The notes below the pieces were generated by a model, which was given only the letters and a program-made list of their open reading frames with translations, did no database searches and was not told where the DNA came from. Source: Nocardioides sp. (GTDB taxonomy: Bacteria > Actinomycetota > Actinomycetes > Propionibacteriales > Nocardioidaceae). Taken from it: a DNA stretch of 57,690 bases. The position numbers and the translations under genes are program-made. The stretch spans positions 1 to 57,690 of the forward strand of contig NZ_JAEMSS010000002.1 in assembly GCF_016462705.1 (NCBI RefSeq), read 5' to 3'. The stretch's first letter is position 1. Each line of letters begins with the position of its first letter. Below are positions 37,193-46,808 of this stretch, in pieces.

Positions 37193-37251
37193 GGTTGACA
37201 GAACCCTGCCAGATGTAAAGTTGGTTGACAACCCCCCGACTTTTGTCAACC
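37193..37251 (-). promoter_or_regulatory. Candidate alkB operator/promoter: repeated GGTTGACA with inverted TGTCAACC
   Basis: ggttgaca at 37193-37200 and 37223-37230; ttgtcaacc at 37243-37251 forms inverted repeat with ggttgacaa 37223-37231. Confidence 0.55.
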
Positions 37252-38847
37252 GCGAGCGATCGCCCGGATCCGCTCGAGCAGCTCCTCGGCCCCGGGGACT
37301 CTCGCTTGCGCCAGCGCCTCGGCGCGGTCGGTCAGGTCGGCGAGCGCGACCCCCCGCTCCGCCACCGGGTCGCCACCCTTGAGGAGCTCCGCGGTGTCGG
37401 CCACGGTGGCCGCCAGGTCGAACGACGCGCTCGGTGAGCCGTGGCCCGACGCCGAGGTGACGTCCACCTGCGCCTGCTGCTCTTCGCCGTCCCCGGCCGA
37501 GAGCCAAGCCAGCTGCGCGGTGCCGATGGTCGAGCCGGACGGGACGCCGTCGGCCAGCCGCACCTCGTAGAGCGCGGTGGCGCGATGACCGGGGCCGAGC
37601 TCACCGGCGTCGACCGAGAGGTCGTCGAAGTCCTCGTCGGCCAGCGTCCGGTTGTCGTAGCCGACCAGCCGGTACGACTCGACCAGCTCCGGGTCGAAGG
37701 ACACCTGCGCCCGGGCCTCGGCCGCGACGGGGACCATCGTCGTGACGAGCTCTGTGCCGAAGAGGCTCTCGGCCTCCTCGAAGGTGTCGACGTAGGAGTA
37801 GAAGCCGTCGCCGAGGTCGGCGAGCTGCTCCATCAGGTGGTCGTTGTAGTTGCCCATGCCGTAGCCGACCGTGACCAGGTGGATCCCGTCGGCGCCCTCG
37901 TCCTGGATCTTGTCGACGATCGACCCCGGGCCGGTCCGGCCGACGTTGGCCACCCCGTCCGAGCAGAGCACGACCACGTTGGCACCGTCCTCGATGAAGG
38001 ACTCCCGCGCCTGCTCGTAGCCGAGCCGGAGGCCGGCCTCGAGGTTGGTGCTGCCACCGGGCCGCAGCTCGTCGATCGCGTCCAGGACGGCGTCGGTGTC
38101 CTCGACCGGGGTCGGCTCCAGGATCGGCCGGGCCTGGTCCTCGAACGACACCACCGACACCACGTCGTCGTCGCGCAGGCCGTTGGCGAGGAGGGCCAGC
38201 GAGGACTTCACGAGACCCAGGCGCTCACGGATGTCCATGCTGCCGGACCGGTCGACGACCAGAGCCACGTTGAGACGCGGCCGCTCGGCCTGCGACAGCT
38301 CGCGCGAGGTGACGGCGACGCGGACCAGCTGGGTGCCGTCGTCCAGGCTCGGCGCAGTGCCGGTCTCGGCCGTGACTGCCAGGTCGGCGTCGGTGGGCGC
38401 CTCGTCGCCGTAGCCGAACGCGTTGACCCACTCCTCGACGCGGATGGAGGCCGGCGGCGGGCGACGGCCCTGGTCGAGCAGGGTGCGGGCGACGGAGTAC
38501 GAGCCCGTGTCGACGTCGAGCGCGAAGGTCGACCTGGCGTCCTCGTCGGCGTCGACGAAGCCGCTGGCGCCGTGGTCCACGAAGACGTTGTCGTCGAGAA
38601 GGCCGGGCTCGGCGCTCTCTCCCTCGCCTGCCGTCGGTGCTGAGGCGCTGTACTGGGTGGAGTCGCTGCCGGACTGGTCCTCGAACTCGGCCTGCTCGTA
38701 GTCCTCGACATACTCCCTGGCGTCGATACCGCGGTCGACGACCGGCCCGGGTTGCTCGTCCTTGTAGTCCGGCGAGCAGCCGCCGAGGACGAGTGCGCCC
38801 GTGAGCGCGAGGGTGGTCAGGCTGGTCGTCCGGAGGAGGCGGGTCAC
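37246..38847 (-). CDS. von Willebrand factor type A domain lipoprotein (YfbK-like)
   Basis: Lipobox ALVLGGC; NVALVVDRSGSMDIRERLGLVKSSLALLANGL MIDAS; GTG start inferred. Confidence 0.85.
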   Translation of the reverse strand: MTRLLRTTSLTTLALTGALVLGGCSPDYKDEQPGPVVDRGIDAREYVEDYEQAEFEDQSGSDSTQYSASAPTAGEGESAEPGLLDDNVFVDHGASGFVDADEDARSTFALDVDTGSYSVARTLLDQGRRPPPASIRVEEWVNAFGYGDEAPTDADLAVTAETGTAPSLDDGTQLVRVAVTSRELSQAERPRLNVALVVDRSGSMDIRERLGLVKSSLALLANGLRDDDVVSVVSFEDQARPILEPTPVEDTDAVLDAIDELRPGGSTNLEAGLRLGYEQARESFIEDGANVVVLCSDGVANVGRTGPGSIVDKIQDEGADGIHLVTVGYGMGNYNDHLMEQLADLGDGFYSYVDTFEEAESLFGTELVTTMVPVAAEARAQVSFDPELVESYRLVGYDNRTLADEDFDDLSVDAGELGPGHRATALYEVRLADGVPSGSTIGTAQLAWLSAGDGEEQQAQVDVTSASGHGSPSASFDLAATVADTAELLKGGDPVAERGVALADLTDRAEALAQARVPGAEELLERIRAIARG

Positions 38848-38908
38848 GGCGCTGGGACGCGGCTCCGCGGGACCGCGTTCCCCCAGTTGCCCAATCGTGA
38901 CCTCGAGG

Positions 38909-39670
38909 TCAGGCGTTCTCCTTGCGGAAGACCGAGGTGCCCCACCACATGGCCAGCGCGAACAGGACGACCGCCCAGCCGGTGCCCCACACGACCGAGC
39001 CACCGCCGAAGTCGCCGGCGAAGACGTCCCGGACCGCGTCGACGATGTAGCGGAACGGCATGAAGTCGCTGATCCGCTTCAGCCAGTCGGCGCCGATCGT
39101 CATCGGCAGCAGGATCCCGCTGAGCAGCAGGACGGGCATCATCACGACGTTGATGACCGGGGCCATCACGTCCTCGCTCTTGGTGGTCAGCGCCAGGGCG
39201 TTGGACGCGGCCGCGCAGGCCCCGCCGACGAGCAGCGTGATCGCGATGCCCAGGACGACACCGCCGACCGAGCCGCGCAGGCCCATCACGTAGCCGAGGC
39301 CGACCAGGATCAGGGCCTGCACCAGCAGCTGCAGCAGGTCGCGGGCCAGCCGCCCGACGAGGAGGGCGGACCGGTTGGCCGGCGTCACCCGCTCCGCCTC
39401 GATGACGCCCTCGCGCCACTCGCCGATCAGGCTGAACCCGGCGAAGAACGCCCCGAACATCCCGAGCTGCACCAGCAGGCCGGGCACCAGGAACGTGTAC
39501 GCGTTGTCCGTCCCGGTGCCGAACTGGTCGACCAGCGGCTCGAGCAGCGGCCCGAACAGCACCAGGTAGAGCACCGGCTGCATGACCCCGATGAGGACCC
39601 ACGCCGGGTTGCGCAGGTTCATCCGGATCTGGCGGCGGAAGACGACGGACGTCTCGCGGAGGAAGGTCAT
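38909..39670 (-). CDS. ABC-2 type transporter permease (DrrB-like)
   Basis: 253 aa; NPAWVLIGVMQPVLYLVLFGPLLEPLV, REGVIEAERVTPANRSALLVGR. Confidence 0.9.
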   Translation of the reverse strand: MTFLRETSVVFRRQIRMNLRNPAWVLIGVMQPVLYLVLFGPLLEPLVDQFGTGTDNAYTFLVPGLLVQLGMFGAFFAGFSLIGEWREGVIEAERVTPANRSALLVGRLARDLLQLLVQALILVGLGYVMGLRGSVGGVVLGIAITLLVGGACAAASNALALTTKSEDVMAPVINVVMMPVLLLSGILLPMTIGADWLKRISDFMPFRYIVDAVRDVFAGDFGGGSVVWGTGWAVVLFALAMWWGTSVFRKENA

Positions 39671-39671
39671 G

Positions 39672-39834
39672 AGTGCCTCGCATCAGGTGTCAGTGAGCAC
39701 TTGGCGTGCTCAGAGCGTGTGCATCGGAAGGCGCCGGAGCGACGACGCTGTTGGCTCATCATCGAGCGACGGCAACGCACCAGGTGCGTGCTATGTGTGC
39801 GCGAAGCGCACGCTGACACCTGATGTGAGGCACT
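39672..39834. repeat. Long terminal-inverted-repeat element (MITE-like) between two ABC transporter genes
   Basis: agtgcctcgcatcaggtgtcag (39672-39693) versus ctgacacctgatgtgaggcact (39813-39834): 21/22 complementary, plus weaker inward complementarity. Confidence 0.8.
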
Positions 39835-39843
39835 TGACGCCTC

Positions 39844-40887
39844 TCAGGCCGTCGGGGTGGTGTCGTACGCCGGCTGGCCGGGCTCGGCCTCGGGCGGGGT
39901 GGCCGTCTCGTCGGCGTCCCGCAGCGACCGGCCGGTCAGGGTGAGGAAGACGTCGTCGAGGGAGGGCCGGATCACCTCGATCGAGTCCAGCGCCACACCG
40001 GCGGCGTCCAGGTCGCGGAGGAGTCCGGGCACGGCCTTGCCGGCCCGGGCCACCCGGCCGCGGACGTGGTGTCCCTCGACCTCGACCGAGTCCGAGATGC
40101 TGGCGAGCTTGTCGCGGGCGACCGCCACCTGCTCGTCCCCGGCGACCTCGAGGTCGACCAGGTCGCCGGAGACGTTGGCCTTGAGGTTGTCGGCGGTGTC
40201 GCTGGCCACGATGGTGCCCTTGTCGATGATCAGGATCCGGTCGGCCAGCGCGTCGGCCTCGTCGAGGTAGTGCGTGGTGAGGAAGACGGTCATCCCCTGC
40301 TGGGCGCGCAGGTCGCGGATGTGCTCCCACAGGTTGGCCCGGGCCTGCGGGTCCAGGCCGGTCGTGGGCTCGTCGAGGAACACCAGCGACGGCGAGTGGA
40401 TCAGGCCCATCGCGATGTCGAGCCGGCGCTTCTGGCCGCCGGACATGTTCTTGGGCATCCGCCGCCACAGCCCGTCGAGCTGGAGCCGGTCGAACAGCTC
40501 GTGCCCCTTGGCCACCGCCTCCGTGCGGGACATCCCGTAGAGCATCCCGTGGTCGACGACCTCGTCACCGGCGTACGCCCCGGAGAAGGTGGAGCCGACC
40601 TGCGAGCAGTAGCCGATGCTCCGCCGGACCTGCACCGACTCGCGGACGACGTCGTACCCGGCGACGGTCGCGGTCCCGGCGGTCGGCCGGAGCAGCGTCA
40701 CCAACATCCGCAGGGTGGTGGTCTTGCCGGCGCCGTTGGGGCCCAGGAAGCCCACCACCTCGCCCTCGGCGACGTCGAGGTCCACACCGGCGACGGCGTG
40801 CACGGCGGTCTGCTTCTTGCCCCTCCCGGTGTGGAACGTCTGGGTGAGGCCTCGGGCCTCGATCATCTTGCCGTTGCTCATCCGCAC
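39844..40887 (-). CDS. Daunorubicin-resistance-type ABC transporter ATP-binding protein (DrrA-like)
   Basis: GFLGPNGAGKTTTLRMLVTLLRPTAGTATVAGYDV, NMSGGQKRRLDIAMGL, FLDEPTTGLDPQAR. Confidence 0.93.
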   Translation of the reverse strand: MRMSNGKMIEARGLTQTFHTGRGKKQTAVHAVAGVDLDVAEGEVVGFLGPNGAGKTTTLRMLVTLLRPTAGTATVAGYDVVRESVQVRRSIGYCSQVGSTFSGAYAGDEVVDHGMLYGMSRTEAVAKGHELFDRLQLDGLWRRMPKNMSGGQKRRLDIAMGLIHSPSLVFLDEPTTGLDPQARANLWEHIRDLRAQQGMTVFLTTHYLDEADALADRILIIDKGTIVASDTADNLKANVSGDLVDLEVAGDEQVAVARDKLASISDSVEVEGHHVRGRVARAGKAVPGLLRDLDAAGVALDSIEVIRPSLDDVFLTLTGRSLRDADETATPPEAEPGQPAYDTTPTA

Positions 40888-40961
40888 AGCTCCTCCGACC
40901 GGCTCCGGCCGGTCAACTCATCGGTCATCTCATCGGTCGCTGGATCGGGTCACGGGATCGG

Positions 40962-41735
40962 TCACGACCAGCGCACGGCCGTCAGGTGGCGCCAGTCCTC
41001 GTCGACGGGATCGGCCGGGTCGGTTCGGTTCCACAGCCGCAGGTAGAGCTCGACCGCGGACCCGGTCACCTCCCAGTCCGGATCGGCCGCGCCGTCGTAC
41101 GGCGTCCGGTGCCTGGTCACCACGGCCGGCCGCGGACCGAGGGCGACCTCCCACCAGTCGGTCGCCCCCTCCGGTACGACGACCAGCAGGGCGTCCTCCT
41201 CGCAGCGCAGCCGCGACCGCGGCCGGGTCAGGAACCCGCCGAGCAGCTCGTCGATGCCGTCGAGCGCGAGGGCCGGGTCGACCCAGGTCTCGTCGGCGCG
41301 CGGGGGCCGCCCCAGCGAGGCCGAGAGCGCGTCGACGGCGTGGATCGTCGTCTCGTGGCACTGGCGCCGGGCCCAGAACCGCCGCGGGGCCGGCGCGTCG
41401 TGGAGGAACACCGGGGCGGCCCGGTCCTCCGGAGCCTCGGCGACCGCGCGGGTCACCTCGAGCGCGCCGTCGCGCAGCCACCCGACCAGGTCTGGGCCGG
41501 CCCGGCCTTGCGCCTCGAACGCCGCCACGGCCTCGTCGTCCGGCCGCTCGCCGCGCACCAGGGCGGCCGCCCAGCGGTGCACCATGCCCTGGTGGGCGAC
41601 CAGGTCGAGCACGGTCCAGTCCGGGCAGGTCGGCACCGCAGCGGCCGGCCCGGCCCGGTCGACGTACCGGACGAAGGCGACCACGGCGTCGCGCAGGCCG
41701 GCGAGGTGCTCCTCGGGCGTCAGGTGGGTGGGCAC
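40962..41735 (-). CDS. Maleylpyruvate isomerase-type mycothiol-dependent/DinB-like protein
   Basis: CPDWTVLDLVAHQGMVHRWAAALV and RRFWARRQCHETTIHAVDA typical of this actinobacterial family. Confidence 0.75.
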   Translation of the reverse strand: MPTHLTPEEHLAGLRDAVVAFVRYVDRAGPAAAVPTCPDWTVLDLVAHQGMVHRWAAALVRGERPDDEAVAAFEAQGRAGPDLVGWLRDGALEVTRAVAEAPEDRAAPVFLHDAPAPRRFWARRQCHETTIHAVDALSASLGRPPRADETWVDPALALDGIDELLGGFLTRPRSRLRCEEDALLVVVPEGATDWWEVALGPRPAVVTRHRTPYDGAADPDWEVTGSAVELYLRLWNRTDPADPVDEDWRHLTAVRWS

Positions 41736-41794
41736 CCGGCGAGCGTGTCACCCGCGGGGCCGGCGGAGCGACCGGTTATCGCTCGGCGCCTGGG

Positions 41795-42361
41795 TCAGAA
41801 CTTGGGGAGGTAGGACCTGACGTCGACCGGCAGCTCGTCGGTGTCCCAGGGCAGCAGGATCCGGTCCGGCCGGTCGTGGTGGTACGGCTCGGTGGGGAAG
41901 TTGATGAGCTGGGCGTCCTCGTCGCGCAGGTTGATGATCATGTGCCAGACCCCGACCGGGATCACGACCTGTCGGTCGGCGTCCGGGGCGAGCATCACCC
42001 GCATCGTCACGCCGCGCGTCGGCGAGCCGTCGCGGTCGTCGTGCAGGAGCACCATCAGCTCCCCGCTGGTGAGGCAGTAGCGGTCGACCTTGACCTCGTG
42101 CCGGGCCCAGCCCTTGATCTGTCTCGGGCGGACCGAGGTCTGGTAGCACCAGACGATCGGCTCGCTCCACTGCAGCGGGTCGCCGTTGGCGATCTCGAAC
42201 AAGGTGCCGCGGTGGTCGTGGTGGTGGACGGGCCGGTGCATCACCACCCCGGCGATGGTGGGACCCACGGGGATCCCGTCGGAGGTCACGGTCGCCACGT
42301 CCCGGAAGCCGAGGCCACCGTCCTGGGCAGGGAGGTCGCTGATGGCCACGGGGTCGGTCAC
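41795..42361 (-). CDS. dTDP-4-dehydrorhamnose 3,5-epimerase-like cupin protein
   Basis: DHRGTLFEIANGDPLQW, QTSVRPRQIKGWARHEVKVDRYCLTSGELMVLLHDDR; GTG start. Confidence 0.65.
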   Translation of the reverse strand: MTDPVAISDLPAQDGGLGFRDVATVTSDGIPVGPTIAGVVMHRPVHHHDHRGTLFEIANGDPLQWSEPIVWCYQTSVRPRQIKGWARHEVKVDRYCLTSGELMVLLHDDRDGSPTRGVTMRVMLAPDADRQVVIPVGVWHMIINLRDEDAQLINFPTEPYHHDRPDRILLPWDTDELPVDVRSYLPKF

Positions 42362-42368
42362 CGGCCGA

Positions 42369-43499
42369 TCATCGCAAACGGGCGAGCCGCTGTCCCAGCC
42401 GCGCCGCCAGTCCGGGACGCGGCTGGGGCTGCTGGCGCAGCCGGCGCCGGAGCCGTCGGGCCCGCCGACGGCTGCGCTCGAGCCGCTCGGTCGCCTCGTG
42501 GAGCCGCCCGACCGCCTCCTCGATGCCCTGCTCCAGGTCGGCGACCCGGGCCTCGAACGCCTGGACCACCGCCTCGTGGTGCTCCTCGAACGCCTTCCGG
42601 CTCGACGACTCGAGGCGCGCGAACGGCACGAGCATCCGGGTGGCCCCCTGACCGGCGGCGGCCTCGACGGCGTCGACCCGCAGGTCGCGCCATTCCGCGC
42701 AGGGGTGGTCGACCTCGGCCGAGGTCCGGCCGTGGAGCGCCGTGGCCGTGGCGCCCCACCTGGCGTCGAACCACCCGTCCCGCCACTCGTTGAGGAAGCC
42801 ACGGAACGAGGACGGCGCGCTCTGGCTGCCGAGGTGCAGCAGCCTCGCCTGCGGGACCAGCGCCACGTCCCAGCCGTGCGCCCGCAGGTGGGTGCAGTAG
42901 TCCTTGTCCACGTGGTTGAGCGGCCACAGCCTCGGGTCCGGGCCGCTGACGTCGTCGAAGGCGGCGGCCCGGGTGAGGCACCCCTTGCTGGTCACCCAGT
43001 CGAGCGTCGTGACCTCGGTCGGTCGCTGCTCCGCGGTGGTGTCGGTGTCGTTCCAGGGCCGCACCCGGTCCGGTGGCTCCGCCCGGCCGCCGTTGTGGAG
43101 CAGCACCCGGTCCTCCTCGTCGACCCTGAGGGCGCCGAAGCAGCCGACCCGGGGGTGGGCGTCGGCCGCAGCGACCAGGGCGTCCAGCCACCCCGCCACG
43201 GGAACCATGTCGTCCTGGACCCAGACGAAGAGCTCACCGTCCCAGAGCCCTCGCAGCCGCTGCAGCCCGCCGGGCCAGCCGAGGTTGGAGCCCGGTCGCT
43301 CGACGTGCACGCCGGCCGGCAGCGGCACGTCCAGCGGGGCGTCGTCCGGCGTCACCGGGTTGACCAGGCAGCTCACGGCGAAGTCGTGCGCTGACTCGTG
43401 GGCGACGAGGGCCTCGAGACAGTCCCGCAGCCGGGCGTGGGCCCCGAGCGCGACGACACCCAGGTGGACACGGACCCGCCGGTCGAAGGCAACGAACAC
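42369..43499 (-). CDS. Glycosyltransferase family 2
   Basis: [31 protein letters not shown] (rhamnosyltransferase-like) with C-terminal basic coiled region. Confidence 0.75.
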   Translation of the reverse strand: MFVAFDRRVRVHLGVVALGAHARLRDCLEALVAHESAHDFAVSCLVNPVTPDDAPLDVPLPAGVHVERPGSNLGWPGGLQRLRGLWDGELFVWVQDDMVPVAGWLDALVAAADAHPRVGCFGALRVDEEDRVLLHNGGRAEPPDRVRPWNDTDTTAEQRPTEVTTLDWVTSKGCLTRAAAFDDVSGPDPRLWPLNHVDKDYCTHLRAHGWDVALVPQARLLHLGSQSAPSSFRGFLNEWRDGWFDARWGATATALHGRTSAEVDHPCAEWRDLRVDAVEAAAGQGATRMLVPFARLESSSRKAFEEHHEAVVQAFEARVADLEQGIEEAVGRLHEATERLERSRRRARRLRRRLRQQPQPRPGLAARLGQRLARLR

Positions 43500-43521
43500 G
43501 TGCGGAAGTTACCGTGCGGAC

Positions 43522-44277
43522 ATGGACCTGCCCTTCGGCATCGACTTCGGTGGCTCAGGCATCAAGGGCGCGCCCGTGGACCTGGCCGCGGGCGAGTTCG
43601 CGATGGAGCGCCAACGGGTCGCGACCCCGCAGCCGGCGACTCCGGACGCCGTCGCGGCCGTGCTCGTCGACCTGCTCTCGCGATTCCCCCACTCCTCGGC
43701 CGCCGTGGGCATCACCGTGCCGGCCGTCGTCCGGCACGGGGTGGTGAGCTCGGCGGCCAACATCGACGACAGCTGGGTCGGCACCGACGCCGACGCACTG
43801 TTCACCGACGCCACCGGCCGCGACGTGCACATCGTCAACGACGCCGACGCCGCCGGGCTGGCGGAGGTCAGGTACGGCGCCGCGCGCGGCCGCCGGGGTC
43901 TGGTCATCGTGACCACGCTCGGCACGGGCATCGGCTCGGCCCTCGTGCACGACGGCGTCCTGGTGCCCAACTCCGAGCTCGGGCACCTGGAGATCGAGGG
44001 ACACGACGCCGAGTCGCGGGCCGCCAACAGCGCCCGGGAGCGCGAGGGACTGTCGATGGAGGAGTGGGCCGGACGGCTGCGGACCTACTACCGGCACCTG
44101 GAGATGCTGTTCTCGCCGGAGCTCTTCGTCGTCGGGGGCGGCATCAGCAAGCAGGCCGACGAGTTCCTGCCGCTGCTCGGCCTCGACACAGAGATCGTCC
44201 CGGCACGCCTGCTCAACAAGGCGGGGATCGTCGGAGCCGCGCTCTACGCCTCGCTCTCCGAGGGCTCCTCCGGCTGA
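43522..44277 (+). CDS. ppgK: Polyphosphate glucokinase (ROK family)
   Basis: [49 protein letters not shown]. Confidence 0.93.
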   Translation: MDLPFGIDFGGSGIKGAPVDLAAGEFAMERQRVATPQPATPDAVAAVLVDLLSRFPHSSAAVGITVPAVVRHGVVSSAANIDDSWVGTDADALFTDATGRDVHIVNDADAAGLAEVRYGAARGRRGLVIVTTLGTGIGSALVHDGVLVPNSELGHLEIEGHDAESRAANSAREREGLSMEEWAGRLRTYYRHLEMLFSPELFVVGGGISKQADEFLPLLGLDTEIVPARLLNKAGIVGAALYASLSEGSSG

Positions 44278-44735
44278 CGCAGCGGCACCGGTCCGGCCAC
44301 CGCCTCGAAGGCGGCCTCGGCGCCGCGCAGGTAGCGGGCCACGACCGCCCGCTCGTCGTCGTCGAACGTCTCGTCGAGCGACTGGAGGGCCGCGAACATC
44401 GGCAGCAGCAGCTGCACCACCTCGGCACGCCCGGACTCGGTCAGCCGCACCTCGGTACGCCGACGGTCATCGGCGCGGGGTACCCGGTCCGCATGGCCGT
44501 GCGAGACCAGCCGGTCGACGACCCCGGTGGCCGCCGCGGTCGTGAGCTCGAGCAGCCGGGCCAGCTCGCCCGGGCCGAGGGGGCCGCGGCTGAGGTGGTC
44601 GAGGGCCAGCAGCTCGGAATGGCTGAGGCCCGCCCGCCGGGCGACGACGGGGGAGACGCGCTGCGCGGCCGACATGGCGGACCGCAGGGCCACCAGGCTC
44701 TCGGTCTCGCTCCAGCTCGGCCGGAGATCGTCCAT
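44244..44735 (-). CDS. MarR family transcriptional regulator
   Basis: [50 protein letters not shown]. Confidence 0.88.
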   Translation of the reverse strand: MDDLRPSWSETESLVALRSAMSAAQRVSPVVARRAGLSHSELLALDHLSRGPLGPGELARLLELTTAAATGVVDRLVSHGHADRVPRADDRRRTEVRLTESGRAEVVQLLLPMFAALQSLDETFDDDERAVVARYLRGAEAAFEAVAGPVPLRQPEEPSESEA

Positions 44736-44774
44736 TTTGTTTCACCAACTTAATGACTAATCTGTCTAACTATT

Positions 44775-46808
44775 ATGACAGGAACCGAGATGATCACGAG
44801 CCGACGCACCGCCTGGCTGGTGGCGTTGCTGCCGATGCTGCTGGCGATGGCCTTCATCGTGCTGGCCGGCGAGGCCGAGCGACAGGCTTCGGCCACCGAC
44901 ACCCTCCCCGCGGGGCTGGACAGCACCGAGGGCGCCGAGCTGCGGGACCGGCTCCCGGACGAGCAGGGCACCACCGCGGTGGTCCTGTGGACCGTCGACG
45001 ACGGCACCATCGACGAGGCGGGCGTCGAGGCTCTCGGGCAGGTCGCCACCGACCTGGGCGCGGTCGAGCGCGGGGAGGAGGGCGCCGTCACGCTCTCCGA
45101 GGACGGCACCGCGGCGATCGCGGTGGTCCCGGTGGCCGCGACCGACTCCCAGGAGGTCGCCGACGCCGTGACCGAGCTCCGCGACGAGCTCGCCGCCGCC
45201 GCGCCCGACGGAGTCCGGACCCAGGTCACCGGCCCGGCGGGCGTGACCGCCGACCTGTGCGCCGTCTTCGACGGCGCCAACACCCGCCTGCTCGCCGCGA
45301 CCGCGGGCATCGTGGCGATCCTGCTGATCCTCACCTACCGCAGCCCCGTGCTGTGGCTGGTCCCGTTGGTCGTCGTGGGCATCGCCGACCGGCTCGCCGC
45401 GGTCTCGGCGACCCAGGTGATGGCCCTGCTCGACGTCGCCTGGGACGACTCCACCATCGGCATCCTCTCGGTGCTGGTCTTCGGCGCCGGCACCGACTAC
45501 GCGCTGCTCCTGATCTCCCGCTACCGCGACGAGCTGCGGACCCACGAGTCGCGCTACGACGCGATGGCGGTCGCGCTGCGTCGGACCGCCGAGGCCATCC
45601 TGGCCAGCGCCACCACCGTCGTCCTCGGCGTGCTGACCCTCACCCTCTCGCTGGTGCCCACGACGCGCGGCCTCGGGGTCGCGTGCGCCGTGGGCATCGT
45701 GATCGCCGCCGCGTTCGCGCTCGTTGTGCTCCCCGCTGCGCTCGTGCTGTTCGGCCGCTGGGTGTTCTGGCCCCGGGTGCCGCACACCGGTGAGCCGGAG
45801 CTCGCCGACAGCGGCTCCTTCTGGGGGCGGGTGGGTGCCCTGGTCGCCCTCCGACCCGCGCAGTTCGTCGCGGGGGCCGTCGTCGTGCTCGCGGTGATGT
45901 CGGTGGGCGTCCTCCGGCTGGACCTCGGTCTCGACCAGGACGACCAGTTCCTCGACGAACCGGAGGCCATCGCCGCCGCCACGCGGCTCGGCGAGTCGTT
46001 CCCCGCCGGTCTCACCGACCCGGCCCGGGTCGTCACCCGGGCCGACCCCGACCAGGTCCTCGCCGCCGTGGAGGGGACCTCCGGCGTAGACCGGGCGACG
46101 CTCGCCGACCAGGCCGACGGCATCGCGGTGATCGAGGCGGTGCTGGAGGGCGACCCCGGCTCGGCGGGGGCACGCTCGGCGATCGAGGACCTGCGCGCAG
46201 CGCTGGCGTCGTACGACGACACCCACGTGACCGGCACCGAGGCGGAGTCGGTCGACGAGGCAGCCGGGGCGGCGCGCGACCGGAAGCTGATCCTGCCGCT
46301 GATCCTCGCCCTGGTGCTCGGTGCGCTGCTGCTGCTCCTGCGCGCGGTGGTCGCGCCGATCCTGCTCGTGGCCACCGTGCTGGCGACGTACGCCGCCAGC
46401 CTGGGGGTGTCCTGGTGGGTGTTCACGGGCCCGCTGGGCTTCGAGTCGCTGGACTCGTCCGTCCCGCTGCTGTCGTTCCTGTTCCTCGTCGCGCTCGGTG
46501 TCGACTACAACATCTTCCTGGTCACCCGGGCAGCGCAGGAGTCCGCCGAGCACGGGTCCCGGCGCGGGATGCTGCGCGCGCTGACCGCGACCGGCGGGGT
46601 CATCACCAGCGCCGGCATCGTCCTCGCCGCGGTGTTCCTCGTGCTCGGGGTGCTGCCCCTCGTGGTGCTCGCCCAGCTCGGCACGGTCATCTGCATCGGG
46701 GTCCTGCTCGACACGCTGCTGGTCCGGACCGTGCTGGTCCCGGCACTGGCGCTGCTGCTCGGAGACCGGTTCTGGTGGCCGCGCCGGGTGTCGACGAACC
46801 AGGTCTAG
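44775..46808 (+). CDS. MMPL family (RND-type) transporter
   Basis: 677 aa, two TM blocks; GAGTDYALLLISRYRDELR and ALGVDYNIFLVTRAAQES motifs. Confidence 0.93.
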   Translation: MTGTEMITSRRTAWLVALLPMLLAMAFIVLAGEAERQASATDTLPAGLDSTEGAELRDRLPDEQGTTAVVLWTVDDGTIDEAGVEALGQVATDLGAVERGEEGAVTLSEDGTAAIAVVPVAATDSQEVADAVTELRDELAAAAPDGVRTQVTGPAGVTADLCAVFDGANTRLLAATAGIVAILLILTYRSPVLWLVPLVVVGIADRLAAVSATQVMALLDVAWDDSTIGILSVLVFGAGTDYALLLISRYRDELRTHESRYDAMAVALRRTAEAILASATTVVLGVLTLTLSLVPTTRGLGVACAVGIVIAAAFALVVLPAALVLFGRWVFWPRVPHTGEPELADSGSFWGRVGALVALRPAQFVAGAVVVLAVMSVGVLRLDLGLDQDDQFLDEPEAIAAATRLGESFPAGLTDPARVVTRADPDQVLAAVEGTSGVDRATLADQADGIAVIEAVLEGDPGSAGARSAIEDLRAALASYDDTHVTGTEAESVDEAAGAARDRKLILPLILALVLGALLLLLRAVVAPILLVATVLATYAASLGVSWWVFTGPLGFESLDSSVPLLSFLFLVALGVDYNIFLVTRAAQESAEHGSRRGMLRALTATGGVITSAGIVLAAVFLVLGVLPLVVLAQLGTVICIGVLLDTLLVRTVLVPALALLLGDRFWWPRRVSTNQV

